Assembly (NCBI GenBank): GCA_028565715.1
Contig: JAOXYC010246457.1
Location: forward strand, 1-10,259
Length of the DNA stretch: 10,259 bases
Direction: 5' to 3'
Source: Phoronis pallida
Lineage: Eukaryota; Phoronida; Phoronidae
Both the position numbers and the translations under genes were made by a program. Below the pieces are notes generated by a model, which made no database searches, was not told the DNA's origin, and saw only the letters and a program-made list of their open reading frames with translations. Below are positions 1 to 7,106 of this stretch, one piece after another (the stretch's first letter is position 1; each line of letters opens with the position of its first letter).

Positions 1-385
1 TCCATAGATTTAAGAAACCCAGGAATCTGCTCTAAATAACGATTCCTGCTTAAAATGGACGGTCCTGGCGATGACCACTGATGAAACGAAGTATATACAT
101 ATTGAAATGTACAAAATCAGCAGAGCAGTGACCGGAAACATAAAAGATGTAGATAGGAATTACAAACGACGTAATCTGGTATAAAAATCATTTTTTCTCT
201 ACTTTTAAAAAGTGTACAACCACACAATAACATGTTCACCATGAATTACAACACTGTAATAATAATATCAGTGTGTTTTTTATTCTAATTTCTTTTTGGG
301 GGGTTTTAATAAATATTGAGTGAATACTGCAGAGAACTTTTTTATCAAAAATCCGATTATCAGAGCGCATATGAACAACTTCATA
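1..385. other. Intronic or upstream sequence, no gene seen
   Basis: This stretch is AT-rich, with no long open frame and no convincing exon of the receptor gene. Because the exon starting at 1137 opens with a splice acceptor, it is most simply the interior of the preceding intron. A six-base match (cagagc at 361-366 with gctctg at 1029-1034) hints that the neighbouring inverted repeat may once have reached a little further out. Confidence 0.5.
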
Positions 386-1014
386 TTTAAAATCAAGACG
401 TTTTGCTTTATTTCTTTAAAGCATTATCAATAACAGTACAGTTAAAAACATGACCTGCTTGTAGAGCAGTCAGTGGTAGAGTGAATTCAAGTACAATTTA
501 TAACATTGCCAAAGAGAGCACTATGGTTACCACAGATTCAATTGCACAGAGGTGACGTCTTTGTTCAAAGACAGTGGCATAATACTTTGAATCAACAGAC
601 TTTCTTTGATATACAATTTCTCCCTGCTGTGTTCAGTTGTTAAAACCTTAATTTGAGACGCAGTGTGATTCTTTTCATGACAGTGCCTAAATACATTGCT
701 TTTGTCAGAGGTGTCAGGCACTGTCATGAAAAGAATCACACTGCTTCTCAAATTAAGGTTTTAACAACTGAACACAGCAGAGAGAAATTGTATATCAAAG
801 AAAGTCTTTTTATTCAAAGTATTAAACCATTGTCTTTGAACAAAGACGTCACCTCTGTGCAATTGAATCTGTGGTAACCATGGTGCTCTCTTTGGCTATA
901 AATTGTACTTGAATTCACTCTACCACTGACTGTTCTACAAGCAGGTCATGTTTTTAACTGTACTGTAATTGATAATGCTTTAAAGCAATACAGCGAAACG
1001 TCTTGATTTTAAAT
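386..1014. repeat. Long foldback element, two ~300-base arms
   Basis: The left arm (386-688) is nearly the reverse complement of the right arm (716-1014), leaving a 27-base loop at 689-715. Matching landmarks are the arm ends (aaaatcaagacg on the left, cgtcttgatttt on the right) and the inner ends (gacagtgcct and aggcactgtc). Scattered substitutions and small indels separate the arms, so the structure has had time to diverge. Short open frames on opposite strands inside it translate to almost the same peptide, only because the arms mirror each other, and are not genes. It lies upstream of exon 1 in transcript orientation. It could be a foldback/MITE-like element or a local inverted duplication; no terminal signature or target-site duplication was found. 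Confidence 0.9.
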
Positions 1015-1136
1015 AGATTTTTAATTCTGCTCTGGCCAAAGACAGATTTGAACTTTTTAACCTTTTTATATTTCCTATTTTCTGAGAGAAAGAATAAGAA
1101 GTAATTCAATTGTAGATGAAAGCTCTTCCTTTCCAG

Positions 1137-1272
1137 TTAATGGGCTATTTCTTCAGCAAACGTGGTGTTTATGAGCCTAAACCCGGGGCTAAATACATCT
1201 GGGCAAAACAAACAACCACAACCCCTTCAGACACCCCTTTGTGCGGCTGGGTTGGGGAAAAGTGCGTGGATG
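1137..1272 (+). CDS. Receptor guanylate cyclase exon 1 (extracellular juxtamembrane)
   Basis: This exon gives local residues 1-45 plus one base. It follows a pyrimidine-rich acceptor (cttcctttccag) and ends at a good donor (gatg|gtacgt). The peptide has the pattern that closes the extracellular part of natriuretic-receptor-type cyclases: GYF..., then YEPKPG, an aromatic (IW), a Pro/Thr stretch, DTPLCGW and a second Cys (C36 and C43). In mammalian GC-A the equivalent Cys pair forms a juxtamembrane disulfide loop that takes part in signal transmission. The phase-1 end joins exon 2 to give a Glu codon and keeps the frame. A second acceptor at 1155-1156 (cttcag) is possible but would change the incoming phase and drop seven residues that fit the family. 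The ATG at 1116 lies inside the intron and is not a start. Confidence 0.8.
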
Positions 1273-1496
1273 GTACGTTGGCTTCACTAGTTTTAAATTA
1301 AAACAAATGTTTTGATTTTGCTGTTTGTTGTCGAGATGTAAAATTTCAAAGTATCAAGACTTTTTTGCTAGTTTTAGTTATCTTCCCTCTTTGAATGCAA
1401 ATAAAGACAGATTCCAGAAACTAAAGGATGCTCGTCTTTAAATTTGATTATTGAGATAATTTTTTCGCAGAAATCAAGATGTACGTTTCTTTACAG

Positions 1497-1593
1497 AGAA
1501 AAACAACACCATGCTTCAGTTGACCATATCTCTTGTCTCCGTTATCGTCGTTATGGTTGCACTATGCGGCATTGTAATTTGGTTGATATACCG
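1497..1593 (+). CDS. Receptor guanylate cyclase exon 2 (transmembrane helix)
   Basis: Bases 1497-1498 complete a Glu codon with exon 1. The exon then encodes a short polar stretch with an NNT glycosylation sequon (residues 48-50), followed by a strongly hydrophobic run at about residues 54-77 ending WLIYR. That is one membrane-spanning helix with a basic cytoplasmic stop-transfer end, as expected for a single-pass receptor cyclase. The acceptor is tttctttacag and the donor is accg|gtaagc, which splits an Arg codon. An upstream AG at 1469-1470 would add 26 bases and break the frame, so it is rejected. Length (97 bases) and phases fit both neighbours. Confidence 0.85.
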
Positions 1594-1885
1594 GTAAGCC
1601 ATACAGAATAACAAATCTCCTGTGTTTGCCCTGACAGCTTTAGGCGCATTCGGAACACCTTGGGTATTTCCGTAGCCGTGATTTAATCTACTTGCAATAC
1701 AAGAAGGGCGGAGTCCCGAATGCTTTAGAAAACTTAAGAGTTCACATTTAAATTTTGATTTTTTGTTTTCTGTCGACATAGGGTATCATTTGATTATTAA
1801 AACTCGTTTTTGTTGACATTACGTTTGGTGAACCAGTAAATTCGGTTGACTAGTATTCACCCATATGCGTTGTTCAATATTTCAG
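1594..1885. other. Intron 2, nothing recognised
   Basis: The intron runs from gtaagc to an acceptor at atatttcag. Read on the - strand it contains an open frame of 87 codons (1516-1779) that overlaps the transmembrane exon and has no recognisable domain; it is taken as chance. Confidence 0.7.
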
Positions 1886-1982
1886 ACGGATGAAGTGGCA
1901 GAGAGAGGTTGGTGAAATGAAGTGGAGGGTTAATTATGATGACATAATGTTCTACAAAAACAACAGTTATTCGTTGTCAAGG
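1886..1982 (+). CDS. Receptor guanylate cyclase exon 3 (cytoplasmic juxtamembrane)
   Basis: The exon encodes the intracellular segment just after the membrane: basic residues (RRMKWQRE), then MKWRVNYDDI and a short Ser/Asn-rich run (local residues 78-110). The W-R-V-x-x-x-D-I pattern is the hallmark at the entrance of the kinase homology domain in receptor guanylate cyclases. The first base completes an Arg codon. The exon ends in phase 0 at tcaagg|gtagga. The final residues SYSLSR continue directly into the glycine-loop region of exon 4 and form the start of the Ser/Thr cluster that is phosphorylated in mammalian GC-A and GC-B. Confidence 0.88.
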
Positions 1983-2286
1983 GTAGGAAGACTATATTTG
2001 AGTGTGTTATATATACAGTCGAGATGATATTGTATACCCACAAACAGTATACTTCATAATATAGACCATGATCAAAAATCCAAAAGAATGAAGGGTCTTC
2101 AAATTGAACAAGACAGCTACTTATCTCGTAGTAGGAAATCCAGATGGATTCCTCCTAAACGAATTTGAAGTGAGCACTTTCAGTATTCTACACTTCTTCA
2201 TTCGGATAATTTCAAAGTACGATTGTTCATAGTCCTCCGATTTTGTTATGCTAATTAAAGGTCACTTTGGTATACATGTATGCCTG
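1983..2286. other. 5' part of intron 3, nothing recognised
   Basis: AT-rich intronic sequence with no coding signature. It holds the left copy of an 11-base direct repeat (aaaggtcactt, 2257-2267) whose second copy is at 2989-2999, just outside the following foldback; the pair may be a target-site duplication. Confidence 0.6.
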
Positions 2287-2453
2287 CATTAGTTTCTCTT
2301 GTAGACATGTTTTGTTGAAGACGATTGTGCATTTTACTTGATCAGTTTGATTGAAATTCGTTTAAAATTTCTGAATGCCGTTTTCGTTGGGTCTGAGTTC
2401 AAGCTATGTAATAACTGTCCAAGAGACATCACGAGAAAAAACAATTATCATCC

Positions 2454-2466
2454 ACATGGTTTATTG
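2454..2466. repeat. Target-site duplication, left copy
   Basis: The 13-base string acatggtttattg occurs here and again, identically, at 2807-2819. The copies flank the LINE fragment exactly, with the (CTTA)n tail directly against this one. This is the footprint expected of target-primed reverse transcription. Confidence 0.85.
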
Positions 2467-2806
2467 CTTACTTACTTACTTAGGTCTCTTGGTGCCTAGG
2501 TGGCACATAAGGGTTCCACAAGGAACCTCCATTGTATCCGATCGCCAGCCTGTTGGTGAGTAGCTTCCCAGGTCAGTCCGTGATGCCTCATCTCTCTCTC
2601 CAGTGAACGTCGCCATGTCTCTTTTGGTCGTCCTCTGCCACGTCGTCCATCCGCAGTCCATCTCAAGGCCACCTTTGGTAAACTTGATGGTGCCATTCTC
2701 TGCACATGGCCCAACCATCTCCGTCTTCTTCTCTTTATTGCGGTGCTTACTAACTGGACATTTGTGCGACTCTATGGAGTTCCTCATTTGTTATTCTATT
2801 TGGCCA
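2467..2806 (-). mobile_element. 5'-truncated non-LTR retrotransposon (LINE) 3' end
   Basis: Read on the - strand, the fragment starts with WPNRITNEELHR, then after a frame change near 2755 continues through RWLGHVQRM, a GRGRPKETWRRSLE block, GLTW and WRFLVEPLCAT to a TAG stop at 2496-2498. This is the familiar C-terminal tail of LINE endonuclease/reverse transcriptase polyproteins. The reverse transcriptase core itself is absent. A short 3' untranslated piece ends in tandem TAAG units (cttacttacttactt on the + strand, about 2467-2481). Perfect 13-base direct repeats flank it at 2454-2466 and 2807-2819. The fragment is dead: about 340 bases, frameshifted and lacking catalytic domains. The clade (RTE-, L2- or CR1-like) cannot be settled by eye. 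Confidence 0.88.
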
Positions 2807-2819
2807 ACATGGTTTATTG
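2807..2819. repeat. Target-site duplication, right copy
   Basis: Second identical copy of acatggtttattg, abutting the truncated 5' end of the LINE fragment. Confidence 0.85.
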
Positions 2820-3147
2820 AGAATGATGAAAATGAATTCCACACACAAATAATAATTATTTTTAAATATATTACCAGACCTAACAAGAACAGCAATAAGA
2901 AATGTCGAACAAACTTCAATCAAACTGATCAAGAATAAATGGACAATCGTCGTCAACAAAACATAATAAAATGTCTACAAGAATAATGAAAGGTCACTTA
3001 CTGGTTGAAACGGATGAAGATCATTCTATAAACTTACGTATTATGTGAACTTAAGTAAATTGCTCTGTTTATTTTCTTTACATTCAAGTGCATCGTGCCT
3101 GATTGATTTTTGAATCCATAGCGTAATTACCGTATCACTTATTCCAG

Positions 3148-3300
3148 ATATCAATCACCACTGGTAGTAACCATGGTAACGTTGAATCACTAGCTCTATC
3201 GTCAGCAACGTACAATGGCATGCACGTGTGTATCAAGCGACTGGAATTGTCACAACTACCCAATGACTTATCAGCAAGTTTTAAGGAAGAACTTAAACAA
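3148..3300 (+). CDS. Receptor guanylate cyclase exon 4 (kinase homology, N-lobe)
   Basis: This 153-base, phase 0-0 exon gives local residues 111-161. It begins with ISITTGSNHGNVES, a degenerate glycine-rich loop full of Ser/Thr, then a beta-strand with the family's V-x-I-K-R element (lysine K140, equivalent to the ATP-binding lysine of true kinases), and the start of helix C with FKEEL. The acceptor is cacttattccag; the donor is caa|gtagat. In mammalian natriuretic peptide receptors the Ser/Thr residues in this loop are phosphorylated to keep the receptor responsive. Several candidate sites are visible here (S112, T114, T115, S117, S124), together with S105, S107 and S109 from exon 3. Confidence 0.9.
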
Positions 3301-4267
3301 GTAGATATGTTATAAAATAATTCTTTTTAACTTAAAATATCCTGACATGTTTCACAACATCTGAGTTTAAATCTCGCCTAGTTTACCAATTTAAATGTGC
3401 AGGTTGCACATCAACATGCATCGGTGAAACAACTCGCCACCCAACTACGAGAATAAAAGAACATATGAGAGATCACATTCTCATATTTTTCGTCTTTTGG
3501 AAGTATCCGGATAGTGTAAGGATTTATGCACTGAAAAATGTTTCTTAAATGCTAAAAGAAAGTATATGCATATTAAATGGCAAAACCTCGATTTGAATGC
3601 TCAAATTAAGTATTTACCTTTATCCGTGAAGTAATCCTTTGTTCTGTTTGTAAATTGTATGTTCACTGCACCTGGTGTTAGCATATGGCACATATATATC
3701 AGAAGATGTTTTCGTCATCATGTTTTTTTATCAACTGATTTTGGCGCAAACAGTCATTCAGACCTGTTACCATGCAACCCAGATGTTGTGAAACATAACC
3801 GGATATTGTAAGTTAAACACGGTTGTCGTTTTAATTTTATTGATCAGAACGCTACTTACTGGAAAAAACATTCTTTGGTCTTCCATTCTGACTACCAAGG
3901 ATGAACAATTTCATTTAAAAATGCAGCTAGGGAACTGAAGTGTTGGTCGTGAATTCTGGTTCTAATTCCAGTATAATTCAGTGTTTTAGGCCTAATCATT
4001 ATAACTAAATAAACCAGAACACGTAAATGACGACATATTGGATTCAGATTAATAAAACCTTTACATACGAGATGTAACCCATATGTGCTTCCTTAAAAAG
4101 GTCTGGCTACTTCCTTGTTACCTGGTACCATCGGCAACATCAGTGTTAACTTATCTCGTCCATTTACTTGGGGGTGGATTGAAACTGAGCTAAAGTCATT
4201 CGTTTAATACCGATGTTTATTACAATTGGTGGCACGAATTGAATTAATGTTTTTTTATGTATTACAG
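3301..4267. other. Intron 4, AT-rich, with a short inverted repeat
   Basis: No coding sequence is recognised in this 967-base intron. The one structure noted is an imperfect inverted repeat: 3327-3363 (with atgtttcacaacatctg) against 3780-3816 (with cagatgttgtgaaacat), plus matching flanks ttaactta and taagttaa. The 17-base core is perfect. The sequence between the arms shows no further pairing that I can see, so this may be the eroded ends of an older foldback element. Confidence 0.6.
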
Positions 4268-4372
4268 ATGTATGACTTGAATTATTCCAACATCGCTCGT
4301 TTCATTGGTGCGTGTTTTGAAAGTCCACATTGTCTAATACTCATGGAACATTGTAGTAAAGGCAGTCTTGAG
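4268..4372 (+). CDS. Receptor guanylate cyclase exon 5 (kinase homology)
   Basis: This 105-base, phase 0-0 exon (residues 162-196) encodes NIARFIGACF, a short loop, then LILMEHCSKGSLE. These match the beta4-beta5 region and hinge of receptor cyclase kinase homology domains, in which N-x-x-R-F-x-G-A-C and E-x-C-x-x-G-S-L are strongly conserved. The acceptor is the T-rich ttttatgtattacag; the donor is gag|gtaaga. An open frame runs on into the intron for about 35 codons, but the donor match and family alignment end the exon here. Confidence 0.92.
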
Positions 4373-4423
4373 GTAAGAGGACTCTTAGGTAGAGACATAC
4401 CGGCCAAATGGTTGCCACATGGC

Positions 4424-4530
4424 ACTATGATGCAGGATTATTATATTCATCAAAGGACTCAAACACAAAATTTCTAGTTGATTTGAATTTTGACCCAAGA
4501 TTCTCACCAACAAGGAGAAAGTATCTTTAA
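4424..4530 (+). repeat. Dispersed repeat, single arm related to the 8849-9201 foldback
   Basis: This segment aligns with little gapping to the right arm of the foldback in intron 10 (about 9099-9209). Shared blocks include gatgcagg, tatattcatcaaaggactc, atttctagtt and atttgaattttgaccc. Only one arm is present, and it runs directly into the LINE tail at 4531. Two copies in one gene mark it as a dispersed repeat family. Confidence 0.85.
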
Positions 4531-4673
4531 GGACGGCCATTTGAAACATGGCGGAGCTCACTAGAGAGATGCATCAAGGACTAACCTGGGAAGCCATACA
4601 CCTTCAGGCTAGCAATCAGACACAACGGAGGTCTCTTGTGGAAACCTTGCTTGTGCAACCTAGGCACCAAGCG
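4531..4673 (+). mobile_element. Decayed LINE 3' end, + strand
   Basis: The translation reads GRPFETWRSSLER, then after a frameshift QGLTWEAIHLQA and QRRSLVETLLVQP. This is the same C-terminal polyprotein tail as the - strand fragment at 2467-2806. At nucleotide level the two share long stretches, for example acctgggaag and aacctaggcaccaag-like ends. The stop and the TAAG tail are not preserved and no flanking duplication is visible, so this is an older or rearranged copy. Confidence 0.8.
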
Positions 4674-4770
4674 TCACCTACAGTAAAGTTATTAGCCCTT
4701 TAAACATATTCAGTGTGTACTGCTTCTGGTATTCCTAAAAGGGACGTAATTGTGTGTTTTGCTGTTTTAG

Positions 4771-4842
4771 GACACTTTGTCTAACGACGACATAGCATTG
4801 GACAGGTCGTTCAAATTCTCGCTGATGCAAGATATTTTAAAG
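4771..4842 (+). CDS. Receptor guanylate cyclase exon 6 (kinase homology)
   Basis: A 72-base, phase 0-0 exon of 24 codons (residues 197-220): DTLSNDDIALDRSFKFSLMQ and then DILK. It corresponds to helices D and E of the kinase homology domain, where relatives show L(D)W-x-F-x-x-S-L-x-x-D-I-(V/L)-K-G. The glycine that completes this motif is the first codon of exon 7. The acceptor tttgctgttttag is strong and the donor aag|gtaaga is near consensus. Confidence 0.88.
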
Positions 4843-5028
4843 GTAAGATATGTACAACAAAAAGTGCAATTCCACGTACTATGTAACAATCCATTGAGAT
4901 ACTCCCCAATACTGTGTTGTAAGAAATTTGGACGATATTTATACGGTATTATCTACAATTTGAGACCTAATAATTCGAGCACATTGTTCTCAACAAAAAA
5001 AAAATAAAACGTTATAGAACAAGAATGC
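4843..5028. other. 5' part of intron 6, nothing recognised
   Basis: AT-rich sequence ending in an A run (about 4995-5004). The open frame reading through from exon 6 for about 55 codons has no family match and is intronic. Confidence 0.6.
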
Positions 5029-5217
5029 TATTAGAAATGTTTTAATCTGTCTAACTGGAAATCACCTTGTTTAAAACTCCTAGTAGGCTACTTAGCCAAG
5101 CCATCGCGGCCTCATCGACGAGATGATATGGAGTGAGGGCGCGATGGCTTCGAAGTACTAGGAGTTTTAAACAAGGTAATTTCCAGTTCATTTGGACAGA
5201 TTAAAACATTTCTAATA
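5029..5217. repeat. Compact foldback element (~85-base arms)
   Basis: The left arm (5029-5115) and right arm (5134-5217) are inverted copies with an 18-base centre. The block accttgtttaaaactcctagta on the left has its reverse complement on the right, and the outer ends tattagaaatgttttaatctgtc and their complement also match. Near the centre, aagccatcgcg pairs with cgcgatggctt. The structure would fold into a strong hairpin. It is compact enough to be a MITE-like element, but no flanking duplication was identified. Confidence 0.88.
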
Positions 5218-5429
5218 TGCAACTCCCTGGAGGTATCAACAATTACATTTAATAACAAGAACGCTCCTGTATTTTTAATAAAAGTTTTTTGGCTAAGGGA
5301 CTTCTCCAGTTCTCCCAATCTATGATGACTTGGCTGCGTGACTGAGAAGAGATGTTCCCTAAAACACGCGTTAAGAAGCTAGTACAATATAATCATGCGT
5401 TTTATTGTTCCATAAATTACCTGTTTTAG
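5218..5429. other. 3' part of intron 6, nothing recognised
   Basis: AT-rich intronic sequence up to the acceptor ttacctgttttag. A - strand open frame (5112-5318) overlaps the foldback and shows no domain. Confidence 0.6.
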
Positions 5430-5571
5430 GGACTGGTATTTCTTAAAGGGAATTTTACAAACCATCATGGGAATTTGAAGACTTCTAATTGTCTTCTTGA
5501 TAGCCGTTTCGTAGTAAAACTGTCGGATTTTTCTCTGAAATCCCTACGAAAGCCAAAAGTGCTCGCCAAAG
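5430..5571 (+). CDS. Receptor guanylate cyclase exon 7 (pseudokinase catalytic-loop region)
   Basis: Residues 221-267 plus one base. The exon carries HHGNLKTSNCLLD (about 232-244) and LSDFSL (251-256). In true kinases these positions hold the HRD catalytic loop and the DFG metal motif. Here HRD is replaced by HGN, and the glycine of DFG by serine. Loss of the catalytic Asp is normal for receptor guanylate cyclases, whose kinase homology domain regulates rather than phosphorylates. The activation segment that follows is basic and rather short before it meets the W-K-A-P-E motif of exon 8. The acceptor is ctgttttag and the donor is aaag|gtaaat, phase 1. Confidence 0.93.
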
Positions 5572-5833
5572 GTAAATATTGTATTTCAGATATATAGGGA
5601 CTGAAGGGCATAATGCAGGATGTTGGATGAATAATTCCATTAAGGATGCTCCATGAATGCAGTCCATTCTACATTTACACGCAATGGAGTTCTTTTTTTC
5701 CTGCCAATGAGGACCAAGCGCATTGTGAAAGGGGTGATCACTGGTGATGTTCCAGAGACCTGATAAAAAAAACTGCGCAAAAAATGTTAACGTTCTCGCT
5801 CGGATTTGAACAGTATGCTCTATCTACTTAGTA
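5572..5833. other. 5' part of intron 7, nothing recognised
   Basis: Intronic sequence with no coding or structural signal noted before the foldback that begins at 5834. Confidence 0.6.
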
Positions 5834-6474
5834 TAGCAAACTTCATTCTTTTCATCCAGTAAATATTCCAAAATCTCACCGTAGAAATTTTCAACACCGA
5901 CATCGGGTGTTTTCCTCAGTAACTAACACCACCGACTGGTGGCGCTGTTAGCAGTAGACTGTCGTAAAGGCGAATTTAAATAAATAACCCATCGCCTCTG
6001 TTCATAAATGAAACTTGATTTCTCCTGATCTACTATTGAAAGGAAAGATGTTCACTAGATCTGGTACAAAGAGCTCTCAGGGTGAATTTAACAAATCTGC
6101 AATAACAGATTAAGATATCATATTAACTGGGACAATACCTCCATAGTTGAAAGGGATTCTAATGATTATTTGAGTTTGAGTATCTTTTATTATAGTGACA
6201 AGCACTAAATTACAAACAATATTACATGTAAAGAATATACCAGAATATACGAGAAAAGTCAAGGAAGCAATCTGGATCAGGATAAACCAAGTTTTATCCT
6301 TGAGCAGAAACGATGGGTCATTTAAATAAAGCAGCCTTTACGACAGTCTACTACTGACAGCGCCACCAGTCGTTGGTGCTAGGTAATGAGGAAAACACCC
6401 GATGTCGGTGTTGATAATTAATTTCTACGGTGAGATTTTGAAACATTTACAGGATGAAAACAATGAAATTTGGT
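5834..6474. repeat. Large foldback element (~200-base arms)
   Basis: The left arm (about 5834-6031) and right arm (about 6270-6474) are inverted copies around a 238-base centre (6032-6269). Well-kept paired blocks are aaaatctcaccgtagaaat, acaccgacatcgggtgttttcctca, actggtggcgctg and agactgtcgtaaaggc, each with its reverse complement in the other arm. The arms are GC-richer than the surrounding intron. The right arm ends about 42 bases before exon 8, so it reaches the region where the branch point of intron 7 should lie. The element class is unknown and no target-site duplication was recognised. Confidence 0.9.
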
Positions 6475-6516
6475 AGCGAAGTCAACTGTATAACTATTAT
6501 TGATAATTTCTTTCAG

Positions 6517-6666
6517 ACCTTATCTGGAAGGCCCCCGAGTGCCTGCGACCCCCTGCCCCCGCCACGGACAAAGAAGCCATTGACGTTTACGCCTTTGGAA
6601 TTATAATGCAAGAGATTGTACAGAGACAAGGCCCATTTTCTACCAGAGAAGATTTGAGCCCTGAAG
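6517..6666 (+). CDS. Receptor guanylate cyclase exon 8 (kinase homology, C-lobe)
   Basis: Residues 268-317. After a split Asp codon the exon reads LIWKAPECLRPP (the APE motif of kinase-like folds, 273-275), then IDVYAFGIIMQEIVQRQGPF, matching the D-V-Y-S/A-F-G-I-I-x-x-E-I helix F of receptor cyclases, and ends EDLSPE. The acceptor ataatttctttcag is good. The donor gaag|gtaggt keeps phase 1 into exon 9. A second GT four bases on (gtag|gtacac) would shift the frame. The exon is GC-richer than its surroundings. Its second half and the donor region are repeated in broken form several times in the following intron. Confidence 0.93.
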
Positions 6667-6717
6667 GTAGGTACACTTCAAAACAAGGTTCAATGTTGTA
6701 TCTAATACGTGTGGATA

Positions 6718-6755
6718 TAAGGAAGCCATTGACGTTTACGTCAATGGCTTCCTTA
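6718..6755. repeat. Perfect 18-base hairpin built from exon 8 sequence
   Basis: Bases 6718-6735 (taaggaagccattgacgt) and 6738-6755 are perfect reverse complements with a two-base spacer. The left half repeats the coding string for EAIDVY of exon 8 (from 6573). An exon fragment was therefore copied here and then inverted on itself. Confidence 0.9.
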
Positions 6756-6992
6756 GGAGTCAGGGAACAGTTTCTAGCCTCTTTTGTGGTATTGGGACCA
6801 TAGGATTGACTTTGGAATTATAATGCAAAGATTGTACAGAGACAAGGCTCATTTCTACCAGAGACGATTTGGGCCCTGAAGGCAAGTACACTTCGAAAAA
6901 ATGTTCATTGTTGTATGTAATACGTGTGGATACAAGTAACCCATTGACGTTTACGCCTTCGGGATTGTACAGAGACAAGACCCATTTTCTAC
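6721..6992 (+). pseudogene. Broken tandem copies of exon 8 and its donor region
   Basis: Three partial copies follow exon 8. Copy A (6721-6739) holds only the gaagccattgacgtttac part. Copy B (about 6804-6936) repeats the rest of the exon (tttggaattataatgcaa, gattgtacagagacaagg, ccctgaag) and about 50 bases of the downstream intron. Copy C (6941-6992) repeats ccattgacgtttacgcctt and then gattgtacagagacaag. In copy B three bases are lost after atgcaa, the upstream nine bases are missing, and the donor GT has become GC (gaag|gcaagt). None has its own acceptor or an intact frame, so these are DNA-level segmental duplications, not usable exons. Unit spacing is about 149 bases before indels. Confidence 0.88.
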
Positions 6993-7106
6993 AAAAGGAG
7001 AGCTCACACCTTACGATAGATAAAAATGCCAAACAATGCAGTTACACACTGAGCATATTGCATATTATCATTATTGGATTGAAAAGAGAGTTCGACGAAG
7101 CATCAG

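Larger units (their letters stand above)
2287..2988. repeat. Foldback element split by a LINE insertion
   Basis: The left arm (about 2287-2437) and the right arm (about 2843-2988) are inverted copies. They share blocks such as cttgtagacat, ttttgttga, gacgattgt and cttgatcagtttgatt on the left, with their reverse complements on the right. The arms have diverged by point changes and small indels. A retrotransposon fragment (2467-2806) sits near the centre, so the element was about 350 bases long before that insertion. An 11-base direct repeat (aaaggtcactt) at 2257-2267 and 2989-2999 is compatible with target duplication, but the left copy lies about 19 bases outside the arm match. The class is unknown (MITE-like or foldback). 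Confidence 0.78.

Noticed and set aside
460-490. tRNA- or SINE-like string (agcagtcagtggtagagtg)
   Set aside because: It recalls a tRNA A box, but there is no B box at the right distance and no cloverleaf, so it is not supported as a tRNA or SINE.
527-877. Two 74-codon open frames on opposite strands with nearly the same peptide
   Set aside because: They are mirror translations of the two arms of the palindrome at 386-1014. They have no domain, and the shared peptide follows from the DNA symmetry.
1116-1301. ATG-started 61-codon open frame as a separate gene
   Set aside because: It is exon 1 of the receptor read through both splice sites; the ATG lies before the acceptor.
1516-1779. 87-codon - strand open frame
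   Set aside because: Antisense to the transmembrane exon, no recognisable domain, no codon or context support.
2603-2938. 111-codon + strand open frame
   Set aside because: Antisense of the LINE tail plus foldback sequence; the coding signal in this region is on the - strand.
5430-5571. Loss of kinase catalytic residues (HGN for HRD, DFS for DFG) as a sign of a dead gene
   Set aside because: Receptor guanylate cyclases normally carry a catalytically inactive kinase homology domain, so this is expected.
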